Of a DNA stretch of 64,000 nt, positions 22,166 through 33,801 are shown in pieces; the stretch's first letter is position 1, and each line of letters opens with the position of its first letter. The stretch comes from Symbiodinium natans (lineage: Eukaryota; Sar; Dinophyceae; Suessiales; Symbiodiniaceae), in contig CAJNDS010002812.1 of the NCBI GenBank assembly GCA_905221605.1, positions 967,906 to 1,031,905 on the forward strand, given 5' to 3'. A program made the position numbers and the translations under genes. The notes beneath the pieces are model-generated. The model did no database searches. It was not told where the DNA came from and was given only the letters and a program-made list of their open reading frames with translations.

Positions 22166-22417
22166 AACCCTGAAGCCCTTTGCCCGAAACCCTTTAAACG
22201 ATTAAACCTACACCGTAAAGCCCGAAGTTCCTAAGGCTTTGTTATCGCAGGAGGGCTCTTGGCTTCCTGTTTACGCTTTGGGGCTTAGGGTGTAGCTGCG
22301 TGTTTCTCAGACGGACTGGTAAGACACATGAACGCATGAGCCCTGAACACCTCTCTCAAGCCTCAACCATGAATGCTACACCCTAAACCCTTCATAAACT
22401 TAACCACACCCTACACA

Positions 22418-22490
22418 TTGGGATGTTCCCCCTTATACTCACAGTCCTTAATCCGCAATAAGGACTGCTGGTATAGGGGTGAAAATCCCA
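22418..22490. mobile_element. Family C inverted-repeat element
   Basis: TTGGGATGTTCCCCCTTATA with TCACAGTCCTTAAT is mirrored by ATAAGGACTGCTGGTATA with GGGGTGAAAATCCC. It is a compact copy of a family also at 43522-43632, 49486-49587, 51135-51243 and 51554-51640. Confidence 0.7.
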
Positions 22491-23082
22491 CTAAATACGC
22501 TCTTTACCCTAAGGCAGCCGTGTCCCGACTTGCCCGAAGCCGAAGCGTCCTGAGTTCCTGTAGACGCCTCCACCACATCCAAACCTACACCCTGAACCCT
22601 AAACCCTGAACCCTAAACCCCAAACCCTAAACCCTAAACCCTAAACCCTAAAACCCTGAACCCTAAACCCTAAACCCTAGAAACCTTCTCTTGGGGGGTC
22701 CAGTTCCCTGACTCCTGAACTCTGAAGCCTTGCCGTTTCCTAAACTAATGGGGAACCTAGACATGACTCACAAGGCAATCTGCACAGATAGTGCAAGTTA
22801 CCAGGACTATGGGTTTGGGGCTTAGGATTCTCTAGTGCATTGGGGCTTTGTCTTTTGCATGTGTTCGGAGGGGGGGGGCTTGAGCAGTTGCTCCATTTGC
22901 AGGGAAGCCGTGTCAGTGGTAGCCACTGCGGCAGCCTTCCCTCTTCTTACGTCGACGCTAGCTCGGAGCAGAGAGTTCAGCGTTTCGGTTCCGGGTCTAA
23001 CCCTAAACCCTAAACCCTAAACCCTAAACCCTTAGGACGGCAGACCCCAAACCAGAACCAGCCAGTGTCTAAACACATGCAG

Positions 23083-23133
23083 CTCGCAGAAAGTGCCCAC
23101 GCCGCAAAGATGCCCAACCTCTCAACTCAGAGG
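23083..23133 (+). CDS. Possible exon, product unknown
   Basis: CATGCAG then 17 whole codons, LAESAHAAKMPNLSTQR, then GTTTGGAC. It is flanked by CCCTAAA (22995-23032) and TTTAGGG (23155-23200). Confidence 0.4.
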
Positions 23134-23199
23134 GTTTGGACTGGAGGGTCCAGGGTTTAGGGTTTAGGGTTTAGGGTTTAGGGTTTAGGGTTTAGGGCA

Positions 23200-24370
23200 G
23201 TTCTTGGTGTGCCCCTAGCCCCCCCCCCCCAAGGTTTACCTGAGCGGTGTCGGGTTTGTTCGGGCTCAAGATCCTAAGACAGCTGGGCAGTTTGGGGGCT
23301 TGGGGTTTGGAGCTTCAGGACATTGAGAAACAGGGTTGAGGATTTAGGGTCTAGGGTTGAGGAAACAGGCATGGGCGTCGTGGCTTTTCAGGCCAACTTG
23401 AGGCATCCCGAACCCTCTACGTGGCTGTCAGGTTTGTTTCCGAACGAAGCTTACGTACCTGTCTTGGAGCTGAGATTTTGTTTTAGGGTGTGAGGTGACA
23501 TGGTGACGGTCTTCTGGCCTAGGGTTCACCGTTGTGCCCCTGAGTACCTAGAACTGGTGTCTCGATATCCCAAGCATGTCCAGGTAGGTTTATTGAGCCT
23601 TTCGGGCTTAGCGCCTGCGACCGTGCCAAGGAAAGCAGTTTGAACTTTTCTGCCTATCCCCTCAGCGACGCCAGCAACGCCCCGGCCTGAGATCACCTCA
23701 TTTTTTGAGTTGAGATTCGTGCTCAGGTTGTGGTGAAAAGAAACCTTTACCACAAATTCGTTGGTTACTGTGTCATGTGGCATTGCCTTTGAAACTTGTA
23801 GTGTGTGGTTAGCATTTTTGAGTTTGGAGCTTCAGGTATCCGTCCTAAACTGCACTATATAATGAAGGTACCATCCTTCATTTTCCCGCAGCTCCCCAAA
23901 ACTAGAATGTAAACTACCCCAAATACCTCTTCTATTTCACTAGGCCCCTGCTGCGCATGAAGCCCCCACGGTTTTCACAAATGCTTGCCTAAGTGTACTG
24001 CTTAGGTCCCAAACCGTACACAAAATCCGCAGCTCCCTTTAGCTACACCGGCCATGTAGGTCAGCTCCTGTAGACAACTCTACTATGAGGTTCATGGTAG
24101 TTTTTTCACCAATTATAACTGTACTTATAACTGTACTGAGAACCCTTTTAGGGCACTTAAGGGGCTTGTAAGTGGGTTATACGTACGGTTATAATTGGTT
24201 AAGAAGTAATTACCCCTAAACCCTCAACCCAAAACCCTAGACCCTAAACCCTAAACCCTAACCCCTGAACCCCTGAACCCTAAACCCTAAACCCAAGTAG
24301 AGCATGCACGAACCTCTACACCGCTTCCGAGCCCAAACCACGAAGCCCCTTCCGCACGGCATTCCCGGCA
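23200..24370. other. Mostly unique stretch with a family E element
   Basis: Apart from a family E element (24083-24210) and short heptamer bits, I see only weak open frames (for example - strand 23526-23783). No supported gene. Confidence 0.4.
24083..24210. mobile_element. Family E inverted-repeat element
   Basis: AATTATAACTGTACTTATAA at the left and GTACGGTTATAATTGGTT at the right are inverted. GGGCACTTAAGGGGC lies in the middle. The same units recur in rearranged order at 25322-25415. Confidence 0.6.
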
Positions 24371-24440
24371 ACCATGAGGGTTTAGGGTTTCGGGTTTAGG
24401 GTTTAGGGTTTAGGGCTACTATTTTGCCTAAACTTGTAAG

Positions 24441-24477
24441 CGCAACTTCCGCGTCGACCACCTGGGCCAGTTTCGAA
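24441..24477 (+). CDS. Possible micro-exon
   Basis: TTGTAAG then RNFRVDHLGQFR, then a GTTGAG donor at 24478. TTTAGGG arrays lie on both sides. Confidence 0.35.
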
Positions 24478-24485
24478 GTTGAGAT

Positions 24486-24628
24486 TTTAGGTTTAGGGTT
24501 TAGGGTTTAGGGTTTAGGGTTTAGGGTTTAGGGTTTAGGGTTTAGGGTTTAGGGTTTAGGGTTTAGGGTTTAGGGTTTAGACCCAAACCCTAAACCCTAA
24601 ACCCTAAACCCCAAACCCTAAACCCCAA
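24486..24628. repeat. Head-to-head TTTAGGG / CCCTAAA junction
   Basis: Thirteen TTTAGGG units (24490-24579) are followed directly by CCCAAACCCTAAA units to 24628. The strands switch at about 24580 with almost no spacer, like a telomere-to-telomere fusion signature. Confidence 0.95.
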
Positions 24629-24640
24629 TGTCTGGACAAG

Positions 24641-24680
24641 GACAGCCACCGGAACTTCTGGAAGCCGCCCTTCGTCACAG
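24641..24680 (+). CDS. Possible micro-exon
   Basis: Follows GACAAG and reads DSHRNFWKPPFVT before GGCACAGC. An alternative frame from ATG 24628 (MSGQGQPPELLEAALRHRHS) is also open, so the frame is uncertain. Confidence 0.25.
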
Positions 24681-24720
24681 GCACAGCTTCGCGTAGTACC
24701 TCGAGAACCCACAATACTTG

Positions 24721-24869
24721 GAGGTTTAGGGTTTAGGGTTGAGGGTTTGGGGTTTGGGGTTTAGGGTTTAGGGTTTGGGGTTTAGGGTTTAGGGTTTGGG
24801 GTTTAGGGTTTAGGGTGTAGGGTTGGGGTAACCCTAAACCCTAAACCCTAAACCCTAAACCCTAAACCC
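24721..24869. repeat. TTTAGGG array followed by CCCTAAA array
   Basis: TTTAGGG with TTTGGGG variants (24721-24826) turns through GGGTTGGGGTAACCC into CCCTAAA units (24832-24869). This is a second head-to-head junction within 300 bases. Confidence 0.95.
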
Positions 24870-24976
24870 TGTTAAGTGTAGCGAGTTCAGAGCTTCAGGG
24901 ATGAGATGACCGTCACTGGTGGCTTGAGAGTTTTCTCTTTGACGTTGGGCATTCAGGGAGCTAGCCTAGCAGGTGC

Positions 24977-25073
24977 GTTTAGGATTTAGGATTTAGGATT
25001 TAGGATTTAGGATTTAGGATTTAGGATTTAGGGTTTAGGGTTTAGGGTTTAGGGTTTAGGGTTTAGGGTTTAG
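24977..25073 (+). repeat. TTTAGGA variant then TTTAGGG array
   Basis: Seven TTTAGGA units in a row followed by seven TTTAGGG units, an abrupt switch between two homogeneous heptamers. Confidence 0.95.
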
Positions 25074-25094
25074 AGTCAAGCTGTGCAATCCAAT

Positions 25095-25171
25095 GAGGGC
25101 CGGGACCGATCGAGGAGGGCATTCAGAGGCACGTTGTGGAAGCACGCAGGCAAAGGTGGGACTCGCGGAAA
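25095..25171 (+). CDS. Possible exon, helical and basic
   Basis: The frame reads GPGPIEEGIQRHVVEARRQR, then WDSRK, ended by TGA at 25172-25174. It follows a heptamer array. The Arg/Glu pattern is helical. Its 5' border is unclear. Confidence 0.3.
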
Positions 25172-26667
25172 TGAATCCTGCATGTATTACAGCATGCCAC
25201 ACACACACACACACGGCTACCTTTGAAGTCGAAAGTGCTCACAGCCAGGCGTTGGCGTAAAGGCGCGTTTTGACGAACAGGAGAGTCGGGCCGCACGCAC
25301 TAACATTGTTCCCACCTGAGAAATGAAGCAAACCTACTTATAACCCACTTATAAGCCCCTTAAGTGCCCTAATATGGTTATAAGTACAGTTATAATTGGT
25401 TTGTTTCCTATGTCGAGAAGTGCAGAGCAGCATCCCCTTAACATGCACATGTGCAAATGTGCTCGCAAAGCCGAGACCGGCAACGTTCAGGGCAGAAACC
25501 ATGCTTGAACAACGATAGAAGCAAAACGAGTTCAACACAGCAGCTAGGGGTTAGGGTTCAGGGGTTTAGGGCTCAGGATTCAGGGTTCAGGGTTTAGGGC
25601 CACCAGTGATGCAAACACATCATTGCAGCAATTCAGGGATATCCACCCGGACGGTGGTTTTCAATGACAGGCGGGAGAATCGTTTTGAGAGCGCTGTACA
25701 CACAAAACCGCCTGCTTTGTAATGCCTCCAAGGGAGACTCGTTGACACGGCCTCCGTTCAGGGGGCCACCCGATTTTCAAAATGCATCTGTTCACAACTT
25801 TCTCCCGAAGCGCCCAGAGTGGAAAGGAACTGCCAAGCCGAAACCCTTGCTGATTGGCCCCGGCCCGTGCGCACTTGTGCAACCGGGGTATGCCACTTGG
25901 TGGGCGGGGGTTGGGGGGGGGGTTGACAGAAGACAGCAGATGAGATAAGTTTAGAGCGAACCCCAAACAACAAGTTCATTCGCGAGTTGGGCTTTCGGAA
26001 TCAAAGCCTTGTTTGAGATTCTTGGGGACTGGGTCCAGGCAGCAACTCCTGGCAGACCTGAAGAAAAGATCATTTGACAGACTGTAGGGACTTCCCCGAA
26101 GTCGTCAAGGCTGTTTAGGGTTCTTCTCTATTCGAGTTTCGGGCTTTGCCAACTCTGCGTTGCCTGCACTCTCGTGAGGCAGTGACACGTCAAAAGAGAG
26201 CAGCATAGTGTCCGAGAGCTCGTCAGCCGCTTTGCTTGATTATGCAGCGGCATTGGCTGGCGAGGGAGGGACCGGGGAAGACCGAAATCCCTAAGCTACT
26301 ATTAGCTTAAGACCCCCCCCCAAAATATGTAATAAGAATCCCTATATTACCCTTAGGACGGATATTTTCATGTATTTGGCGGGTTCTTAAGCAATTAGTA
26401 GTAAAGGAGGGAAAGTATTGTAGGCTCTAAATGGTATAGGCGGTAGGGGTATGAATTACCCAGACCCTCAGTTGCTGTAAATGGCTGAAGCTTTTGAGAG
26501 CATGATCTTTCAAAACTAAGGGGTATTGGGTTCTTTGGGAGTTGAGAAAGTCAACATAGGGATTTGGGGATGGCTGAGGTGTACAGACTTGCCTCGGGGG
26601 CACCCATGCAGTCACAGGCATCAAGCAATTTCATGAGCATCATAGGCGGGAGATGGAACGACGAGAG

Positions 26668-26676
26668 TAAGCAGGC

Positions 26677-26732
<56 letters not shown>
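26668..26732 (+). repeat. AAGT tetranucleotide array
   Basis: About 15 AAGT units. On the - strand it reads as LTYL repeats, which explains the open frame at 26551-26913. Confidence 0.97.
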
Positions 26733-26899
26733 GAGGAAAGAACGAGACTGAGAGAGATGGACAAGCTAAGAAAGAGATCAGGAAAGAAGGCAAGAAATAA
26801 CGAAACAACAAACGAAGGTGCGCTACTACAAGCAATACAGCAATAAGAGAAACAAGTAGCAAATCAAAGAGGAGAAACCACGAATGACCGAAGCAACCA

Positions 26900-28560
26900 C
26901 TGATACCAACCAAGGTTCATGACAACCCTTCTAGTACTAGTTCAATAATCTTCATACGAGGCTTCTGGCAATTCACATTCCGTAACTGCTAGTTCAATTT
27001 TTCTATAACTACTGACTACTACAGGCATGATATCTGAACATTGATTTCCAACAGCATGTATTCATGCTACACTGCTACTTAGAGAGTTTCCTGTTGGCTA
27101 AACCGAATGCAATACTTTACTGCTGTCTAATTACAGACCAGACGTGCTACCTTCGTTCGAGTTACGGAATCCAGTACTTAGGTAAATCCAATCACGGACT
27201 TGGCACGCTGAAAGAGCTGTACTGCGCTGTTGCAAGGGGTCGGGATAGGGAGCACTCCCCCGCGCCAAACCCGGCCGCTTTGACCAAGCCCAGCTGAAGT
27301 AGCCAGCCAAGCCATGTTTTAACAACGGCAGGCCTGAGTTGTGGCAAAAACAAACCAACGAAATCATGCTTTCAAACACTCCCCCTAAGCTTCACCAAAT
27401 CCAGGCCAAGAAGGGTGAGCACGGTGGCCCCAGCCCTCGCAAAGTCAAACCAACCAACTCACTCTTTCAATCATTCCTCCCTCACAAGCAAGACCTTACA
27501 AACCAACAAAAGACCCTGCAAAGTAAAAGGGATGTGCTGAGATGGCACAGCCAAACCATCAGCGCAGGCAAGTCCCATCCAGGCAAACGTATTCTTGTTA
27601 AACTTATCCTCTTCACTTTGCAAGCAATCGTCTGTTTGAAACCCGTGAGCAGGAAGAAGTATATTGTAGTCGTTCACAAGTTTGGAGTCTGTGAACCATC
27701 GGGAATTTGGCAACCTGCAGCATTGGCCGCCTCATGTTATGTCATGTACATGTTTATGTTATGTCATGTATGATGTAGCAGATGCTATATGTTTTATGTT
27801 ATATATAGTATGTATTATCTATGTTAGCATATCTTCAAGCCCCGACGGATTGAAGGAGTTAGAGCTTTTGAGTTAAACAGGCACAGATGCTTGCAACTTG
27901 CAGCATGTGAACGGCAATCAGCGATTCTGTAGTTTCCTGTATGTGCAGCCGGCTCAATTCCAGCATGTGGAACTAGAAATACAGGTGGTTCACAGCATTT
28001 TTTGGAGGCTTTGAACAGTCCGAGATGCTGCAATTTACAGCGTTTGGCTTGCGCACAGTCAGAAAAGTCGCACCTAAGATTATTTGGAACCAGTGAGAGA
28101 GTTTTGTTGATCCTGATTTGTTTGCTTCACCCCCGTTTGTGGAACGCCCAAGAGGCCCAACCCTTTCTTCAGCACAGTGGGCAGGAGAGCTAGTTTCGAA
28201 CTTCTTTGTGCAGAGTCTGTTTCCATAAGCCCTCAACCTTCGACTGTGCCCGTGTTGCTGCCAAACTTCGGTGTTGGTTCCGAGCCCCAAGTTGAGTTCT
28301 AAGCTACCAAGCAACCCAGACTTGACCGAGTCACGCATCCTCCCCTTTCTAAGCCTTACACATCTCCAAGACATTGCACTCAGAGAGCTTGCAAGCTTTT
28401 TTTCTTCAGGGTTTTGGGCATCTTTCTTTTCGGCCCACAGTAGGTCCTGGCAAGAGGGGAGTGGGTGGGTGGATGTAGCTTGCGCGATTCCCCTCTTAAT
28501 CCAGGGCGCCGGCTGAATCAGAGAAGTGAGTTGGCGTGTTGGCCAGGCACAATGTGATGC
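26900..28560. other. Heptamer-free island with unrecognised open frames
   Basis: About 1.65 kb without telomere-type repeats. The longest frames are 27339-27773 on + (144 codons, starting MWQKQTNEIMLSNTPPKLHQ) and 27973-28566 on - (197 codons, starting MSASHCAWPTRQLTSLIQPA). They do not overlap. Neither shows a domain I recognise. It may be a decayed mobile element or a gene without heptamer introns. Confidence 0.35.
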
Positions 28561-29199
28561 TGACATGACATTGCTCGGGTTTAGGGTTTAGGGTTTGGCC
28601 TCACGCAGAGCCATGTCCTCCAGTCGAGGATGTGGGGTCTTGCCCTGACGCCGGTCTGCCGGTCGCCGGCCTGCCTAATTAGTTGATGCTTCGTGCGAGC
28701 AAGCCATCAGTGCTTACCGAGGCACATTGACCAATTCGCAACACCGGAAACGTTCTTCTGGTGCATTTCCTAAACCGAAACCCTCGCCTGAACTCCAAAG
28801 TGGGATCGGCGCCCTGGGCGCGTCCACACCTCTCACCCCAGCCCCCCCTGCGAAGCACTACGTCCAAGCCCAAAAACCCCTAAATTCCCTAAACCTAAAC
28901 CCTAATGTTAAACCCTAGAACCTTAACCCTGCATGGGTTATCCACTCGGAACTCATGTTTCCCCCTACCTTCTCCCAAGGAAGTTTCGCCGCATGCCGAT
29001 GTCCAACTAGGCTCGGGCCAGGGTTGGTTTAGGGTTTAGGGTTTAGGGTTTAGGTTTTAGGGTTTAGGGTTTAGGGTTTAGGGTTTAGGGTTTAGGGTGT
29101 AGGGGTTTGTCGTTTCGTCAGAACCTCACTCGAGTGACTCAAGCCACCCATAAAGAGACCTCGGGAGTCCTCAAGAGACCTCAAGGGCTTACAGGGCAG

Positions 29200-29256
29200 A
29201 GGTGCTGGAAAGCCTTCCGTGAAGCTTCGCCCCGAGACTCCAAAGTCAAGAGCTTG
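29200..29256 (+). CDS. Exon, product unknown
   Basis: GGCAG then exactly 19 codons, RCWKAFREASPRDSKVKSL, then GTTTAGGG at 29257. A long heptamer array starts right at the donor, so the first bases of the array act as the splice site. Confidence 0.45.
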
Positions 29257-29349
29257 GTTTAGGGTTTAGGGTTTAGGGTTTAGGGTTTAGGGTTTGGGGT
29301 TTAGGGTTTAGGGTTTAGGGTTTAGGGTTTAGGGTTTAGGGTTTAGGGT
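29256..29349 (+). repeat. TTTAGGG array at a splice donor
   Basis: Thirteen heptamers beginning at the end of the 29200-29256 exon. Confidence 0.97.
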
Positions 29350-29402
29350 GGGTAGGTTGAGCAAGGTTCAAGGTTCAGGGGCATGCTTGTAGAGTCATCT
29401 GC

Positions 29403-29508
29403 GGGTTTACGAAACTAGGGGGACCCCTAAAATGGACCCCCTAAACAGGATTCCCTTAGAATGAGGACCCCAATAAGGTACCCCCCCCCCCCCATTTTCG
29501 GAAACCCC
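29403..29508. mobile_element. Family D inverted-repeat element
   Basis: GGGTTTACGAAACTAGGGGG at the left and CCCCATTTTCGGAAACCCC at the right are imperfect inverted ends. The centre holds AAACAGGATTCCCTTAGAAT and GACCCCAATAAGGTACCCC. Confidence 0.65.
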
Positions 29509-29695
29509 ATGTGGTTCGTCCATGCGTTGGGTAGCACTCATGTATGTACATGAAGAAATTCGAAGGCGTGAGCGAACACTGAGCATCGAGCTCTTCACGC
29601 GATCGCATTCTTGCGGAACGAGCCCTTGTTTGAGTCGTGGCCGCCGCACTTTCACGGATGAAATGGACTCGTGATGCGCTTCAACCACATCATGC

Positions 29696-30148
29696 TTGAT
29701 TGTCACTCAATGCTTGGGTGCTCAGTTTAGCCCTGCTATCCTCCCGTCGTTGTTCCATGTCGACACGGCTGCTCATGTACGGAAAGCGGCCGGAAGATCG
29801 CTTGTTGACAGGTTTCGTTGTCGTTCATATTGCGTTTCTCTGGGAGCACGAAGGTTCCGCTTGTGCAATAAGCCATGTTCTTCCGTGTGTGTTGGCGTCA
29901 CACGCCTTTTGGCTCGGGAAGATGCACAGCAGTTCTGCGCAAGCCATGGCTTCGACCGTGTCGATGGGGGGCTTGCACTGAGTTTTGGTGGGTGGGAAGT
30001 CTCTACCCTAAACCCTAAACCCCTATTACATTGTGTTTTGGCTGCCAACAGGGCTTGGAATCTCGGCTTTGGGTCAGCCTTTACATTGGCATTCCCTGAT
30101 CACTTGTTCAGGAGAATTCGGTTCATGAATCTGGGAACCGATGTGTAA
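29696..30148 (+). CDS. Open frame of 150 codons, product unknown
   Basis: Heptamer-poor DNA with an open frame including LLAREDAQQFCASHGFDRVD and ending MNLGTDV before TAA. It reads through one short CCCTAAACCC. Other frames on both strands are also partly open, so this is tentative. Confidence 0.25.
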   Translation: MIVTQCLGAQFSPAILPSLFHVDTAAHVRKAAGRSLVDRFRCRSYCVSLGARRFRLCNKPCSSVCVGVTRLLAREDAQQFCASHGFDRVDGGLALSFGGWEVSTLNPKPLLHCVLAANRAWNLGFGSAFTLAFPDHLFRRIRFMNLGTDV

Positions 30149-30396
30149 CGTCCGTAGCAGAAGCGGCCAACTGGCGCAGAGGAGCAGCCAGGCAGATATA
30201 GCATGGACGTCAAACACTCGGCCTCAAACATGATGCCGTGCATGCAATTGGCCCACTTACAAGCTGCACCTCCAAACAGTAGGGTTCTGCCCATGGCAAA
30301 TCAGGTTTGCAACAAGATGCTTCCTGCTCTGAGGCCTGGCTTCGTTCGACATGAACGGTTTAGGGTTTAGGGTGTAGGGTGTAGGGCTTAGGGTTT

Positions 30397-30753
30397 ATGA
30401 AGTTTTCTGGGCTTCGGGACTTCATGTTCAACAGCTTTCGGGCTTTGGGCTTAAAGATGTTCAGCAGGTATGGAGTGGCTTCAACCATGGAGCCCTGCTG
30501 GATGTGTCCGGCCTCAAATCAATGCATAAAGGTGCAGCCCACAAGTTTCATTAACACATCGGCCTGGAACGACGCCTCCGATGTATTAGACATGCCTGAA
30601 CTGTGTCACCCTGCAACAAGCACCGTACCGAAAGCCCCAACTCCCTACGATGCTCTCGATGGCGCTGTGCTATCTGCAGCTAGTCTTCCCAAAACAGAGC
30701 AGTTGGCAAACAACAGGATCGCAGTGTTGAGCTCGCATGTACGGCCCTCATGA
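30397..30753 (+). CDS. Open frame of 118 codons, product unknown
   Basis: Starts at ATG just after a heptamer tract (MKFSGLRDFMFNSFRALGLK), has a CxxC-like stretch (EPCWMCPASNQC) and an acidic middle (SAWNDASDVLDMPE), and ends HVRPS then TGA. It lacks telomere units. It could be a single exon or a short intronless gene. Confidence 0.35.
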   Translation: MKFSGLRDFMFNSFRALGLKMFSRYGVASTMEPCWMCPASNQCIKVQPTSFINTSAWNDASDVLDMPELCHPATSTVPKAPTPYDALDGAVLSAASLPKTEQLANNRIAVLSSHVRPS

Positions 30754-31032
30754 CAAGCATTGCTGGCAACGCTTTCGGAACTAAGCTTCTAATCTGCAAA
30801 TTGCTGAAGAACCCCCCCAAAAAAAGGAAAAAGATTCCTCTTGATAAGGGCAATATCGGGATTTCTTTTTCATGTTTTGTGGGGATTCTTCAGCAGATAG
30901 TAGTAAATCGGAAAGGCCCTGAACCGTACAAACCCCAAAACCCCGAGATCCCTAAACCCATCATTGCCCGCTTCAGGAGCCGGAAGCAGAGGTCGACCTG
31001 ATTTCCATCGGAAGCGAAGCTTGCCTAAGAGA

Positions 31033-31168
31033 GGGGTCGGAATACTTGCTAATGATTACTAATGGTATTCCCTTATAAGGTCTCTTGATAAATTGTACTA
31101 CAGTCACCCCCCCCCCAGACCCTAAGAACCCTATTCGAATTCGAATTCTTCAGGCCCCTATAGTAAGA
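31033..31168. mobile_element. Family H element
   Basis: Starts GGGGTCGGAATACTTGCTAA, contains GTATTCCCTTATAAGG and CCTATTCGAATTC, and ends AGGCCCCTATAGTA. Relatives lie at 40276-40566, 57885-57996 and 62927-63072. Confidence 0.65.
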
Positions 31169-31999
31169 GAGGCTGCTGCTTCTCCCTTAGAGAGAAGGTG
31201 TTAGGAGGTCATGTTCAACAGGGTTTTGGGGGTTTGGGCTTGGGGGTTGCGAGGTTCTCTTTCAGTTCCTGGCAAGGCTGAAGGCCGCACCCGTTTCAGC
31301 CTTGCAGGCAGCTTAAGGACCTGAAGGCTTCATTGAACCTTGCGCCAAACAGTCCATCAAGCCTCCTGTTAGACCCCTTAAGATCTAGACCTCTAGACCC
31401 CGAAGCCCTACATCCGAAACCCTACAACCTAAGCCCCTAAAGATCAAGCACCAACGCCTGTCGGTCTCATCGCTCTCAATACTTTGAGTACTACGAATAC
31501 TCTAACAAATTTTTATGAACATTGTTAACGCTTCGAATATTAGCGATGAATCAGAGGAATATTTCAACATTTTGGGTTTTGAATATTACGAGCATCTCAT
31601 GTGAACTTTATGAATATTCGCAACATCATGACTATGACTCTTCTGATGGTTTCGAAGGCCATGAACCTATTCAATGTTGTTAACGTCCTTCATATTATTG
31701 GACAAAGTCTCTGCTAAAAGCTTTAAACCCTAAACCCTAGACCCTAAAGCTTGGGCTTACCGTTAAGGGGGTCAAAGAGGTGCTTGTAAGGAGACTCGGC
31801 ATGTCGAGGAAACCCACTGCAATCGTTTAGGGTTGGGGGTTCAGGGTTTAGGGTTTAGGGTTTACGGCTTAGCTTTTGGTTCTTTGCGTCGTCAGTGAGT
31901 TTTTTGATTTGAAAGTTCCCCACCCATCGGGTCGGGTCCTCCTCCTCCGCCTCCTCCCCATTACAACTGTCTTGACAGCATCGAAACATGACTTACTGT

Positions 32000-32097
32000 T
32001 GGTTAGTAGGGAATGAGGGAAGGAGGTACCCTTTCAGGGATTATATAGGGTACCTCATTCCCTCATTCCCTCATTCCCTACTGACCTACAGTAAGAT
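32000..32097. mobile_element. Family B palindromic element
   Basis: TTGGTTAGTAGGGAATGAGG at the left and CCTCATTCCCTACTGACCTA at the right are inverted. AGGTACCC/GGGTACCT lies inside. It is about 98 bases long. Confidence 0.75.
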
Positions 32098-32487
32098 GCG
32101 GCCCATAGCTGCTAGAGCCTCCGCTGAGGCGAACCACCCAACTGGATGTGCACCATGTGTGCCTCAGCTGCAGTCTAGAAACCTTTTCGCTAAGCCCTGG
32201 ACACTCCGATCGGAACCAACAGCCTCGCGGTTCATGGACGGGTTTATGGTGTGGAAGCCCTAAACCCTTAAGTCCTAAACCCTTAAACCCGAAACCCTAA
32301 ACCCTAAGGGGCTAGGGGTTAGCGTGACTGGTTTGGCTCATGCGGATCGCCTTTGAGCAGTGCGGCTTAGGGTTTTAGGGTTTAGGGTTAGGGTTCAGGG
32401 TTCATTGTTTAGCGTTTAGGGGTGAAAAGCGTTCGGGGTGTTCCGGAACACGGCAGTACTGGAGAGTAGTGCGGGGAAGGCGGGGGG

Positions 32488-32490
<3 letters not shown>

Positions 32491-32521
<31 letters not shown>
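32491..32521 (+). repeat. Poly-G run of 31 bases
   Basis: An uninterrupted G run preceded by GCGGGGAAGGCGGGGGGGGA. Confidence 0.95.
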
Positions 32522-32599
32522 CTTGGGATTGGAGATTAGGGGCTTGCGGTTTAGAGGCTTGCATAAGGTGCCCCTAACCTCGGAAACCCCCAAATAGTA

Positions 32600-33420
32600 T
32601 CAAAAGGTGGATGAAACCCGCGAAACGGAGAAAACCGGGTTGTCAAGTTCTTTCCGCTATGAGGTTGGATATTCCAACCATCCTAAACAGAAAAGATCCA
32701 GCCTCTCAGGCGCGCTCCAGGAAAGAAAGGATCTCGCGACCGAGTACACACACCCTAAAAACTACCTCTTTTGCAAAGAAATATGGGTCTTTAGACAGGC
32801 CCAAAGCTGAACGCTTGCGGCTCAGAAACCACCGTAAACCCAAAAACAAAGGTTTGGGCTTTGGGGTTCAGACCCTACACGCGAAACCAGACACTCTCAC
32901 ACTTCTGGCTTTTGACCCCACGCAGACTATAGTCAAGAACTCCTTCTGAACGTTTCATTGACGACTCAGGAGATATCGTGTGTGGGTGGATTAGACGACA
33001 CGTAGTCATTGGAATGTGTGCGAACAGTTGTCTCAAGGGGAAGAGTGTGCCTGATCTCTTGTGTCTAGAGTTTGTCCACTCCAGAACCAAAATGCTGGAG
33101 CAGCACTGTTGAGGATCGAGTTCATTGCCAGAAAATGTTCATCCTCGGCTGCACATTTTCTTGCAGGAATACGAATAACTGGCCTAATTTGCATCGAAGA
33201 TGATCTTTCAAGTTTGTTTTCAGGACATCCACTGGTTATCAGCATGTTTGCTCGATTTTTGCCAGTGCATCAACCATGGAAAAGCTTGGAACGGTTCCAG
33301 ACAGGCAGAAACCAGCGTTGTGAACCTAGCTAATGGGAATAGTGGGCACCCTCTTTGGAATGAAGTTGCTAGTTGCCATGCTACTTCATCGGGAAGCTCA
33401 TGAACAAATAAAAGTCAGGA
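32600..33420. other. Unique stretch with weak open frames
   Basis: It has no arrays. On + the frame at 33061-33333 includes ALLRIEFIARKCSSSAAHFL. Possible acceptors (TTGCAG, TTTTCAG) fall inside it. A frame at 32611-32949 is very basic. Neither is convincing alone. Confidence 0.3.
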
Positions 33421-33529
33421 CGCCTTGCGGTTCAGCTTTTGAAAGGACTGAGTGGGGCAAGTAATCTCCGAAATTTTGAAGGCGCTTCAACAAACAAAAT
33501 GAATATGTACACGGCGGTGCATACATTTA

Positions 33530-33578
33530 TCTATATATATAATATGTATATATACGCGTGTATATGTACACACATGTT

Positions 33579-33626
<48 letters not shown>

Positions 33627-33665
33627 GTAAACATATATACCCGCATTCATACATATACACATGTG
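33530..33665. repeat. TA/CATA microsatellite
   Basis: Mixed TATA, TGTA and CATA units, with a pure TA run of about 35 bases. Confidence 0.95.
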
Positions 33666-33801
33666 TTGAGGTATAGGCACAAATTGTTTCATGTCATTCC
33701 AGAGGAACCTTCGCACACTAAAGACCCTCAACAGCCCCTTGGCCCTAAACCCTAAACCCTAAACCCTAAACCCTAAACCCTAAACCCTAAACGCAGCCCA
33801 G

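Noticed and set aside
25175-25330. Continuation of the 25095-25171 frame through further TGA codons as evidence for stop reassignment
   Set aside because: On careful counting the frame I first followed shifted at the CA repeat, so the apparent continuation is not in one frame.
27824-28033. Minus-strand peptide with a PHAGIEPAAHTG-like string as a real gene
   Set aside because: Similar strings turn up in spurious predictions. It is short, overlaps the end of another minus frame and has no supporting signal.
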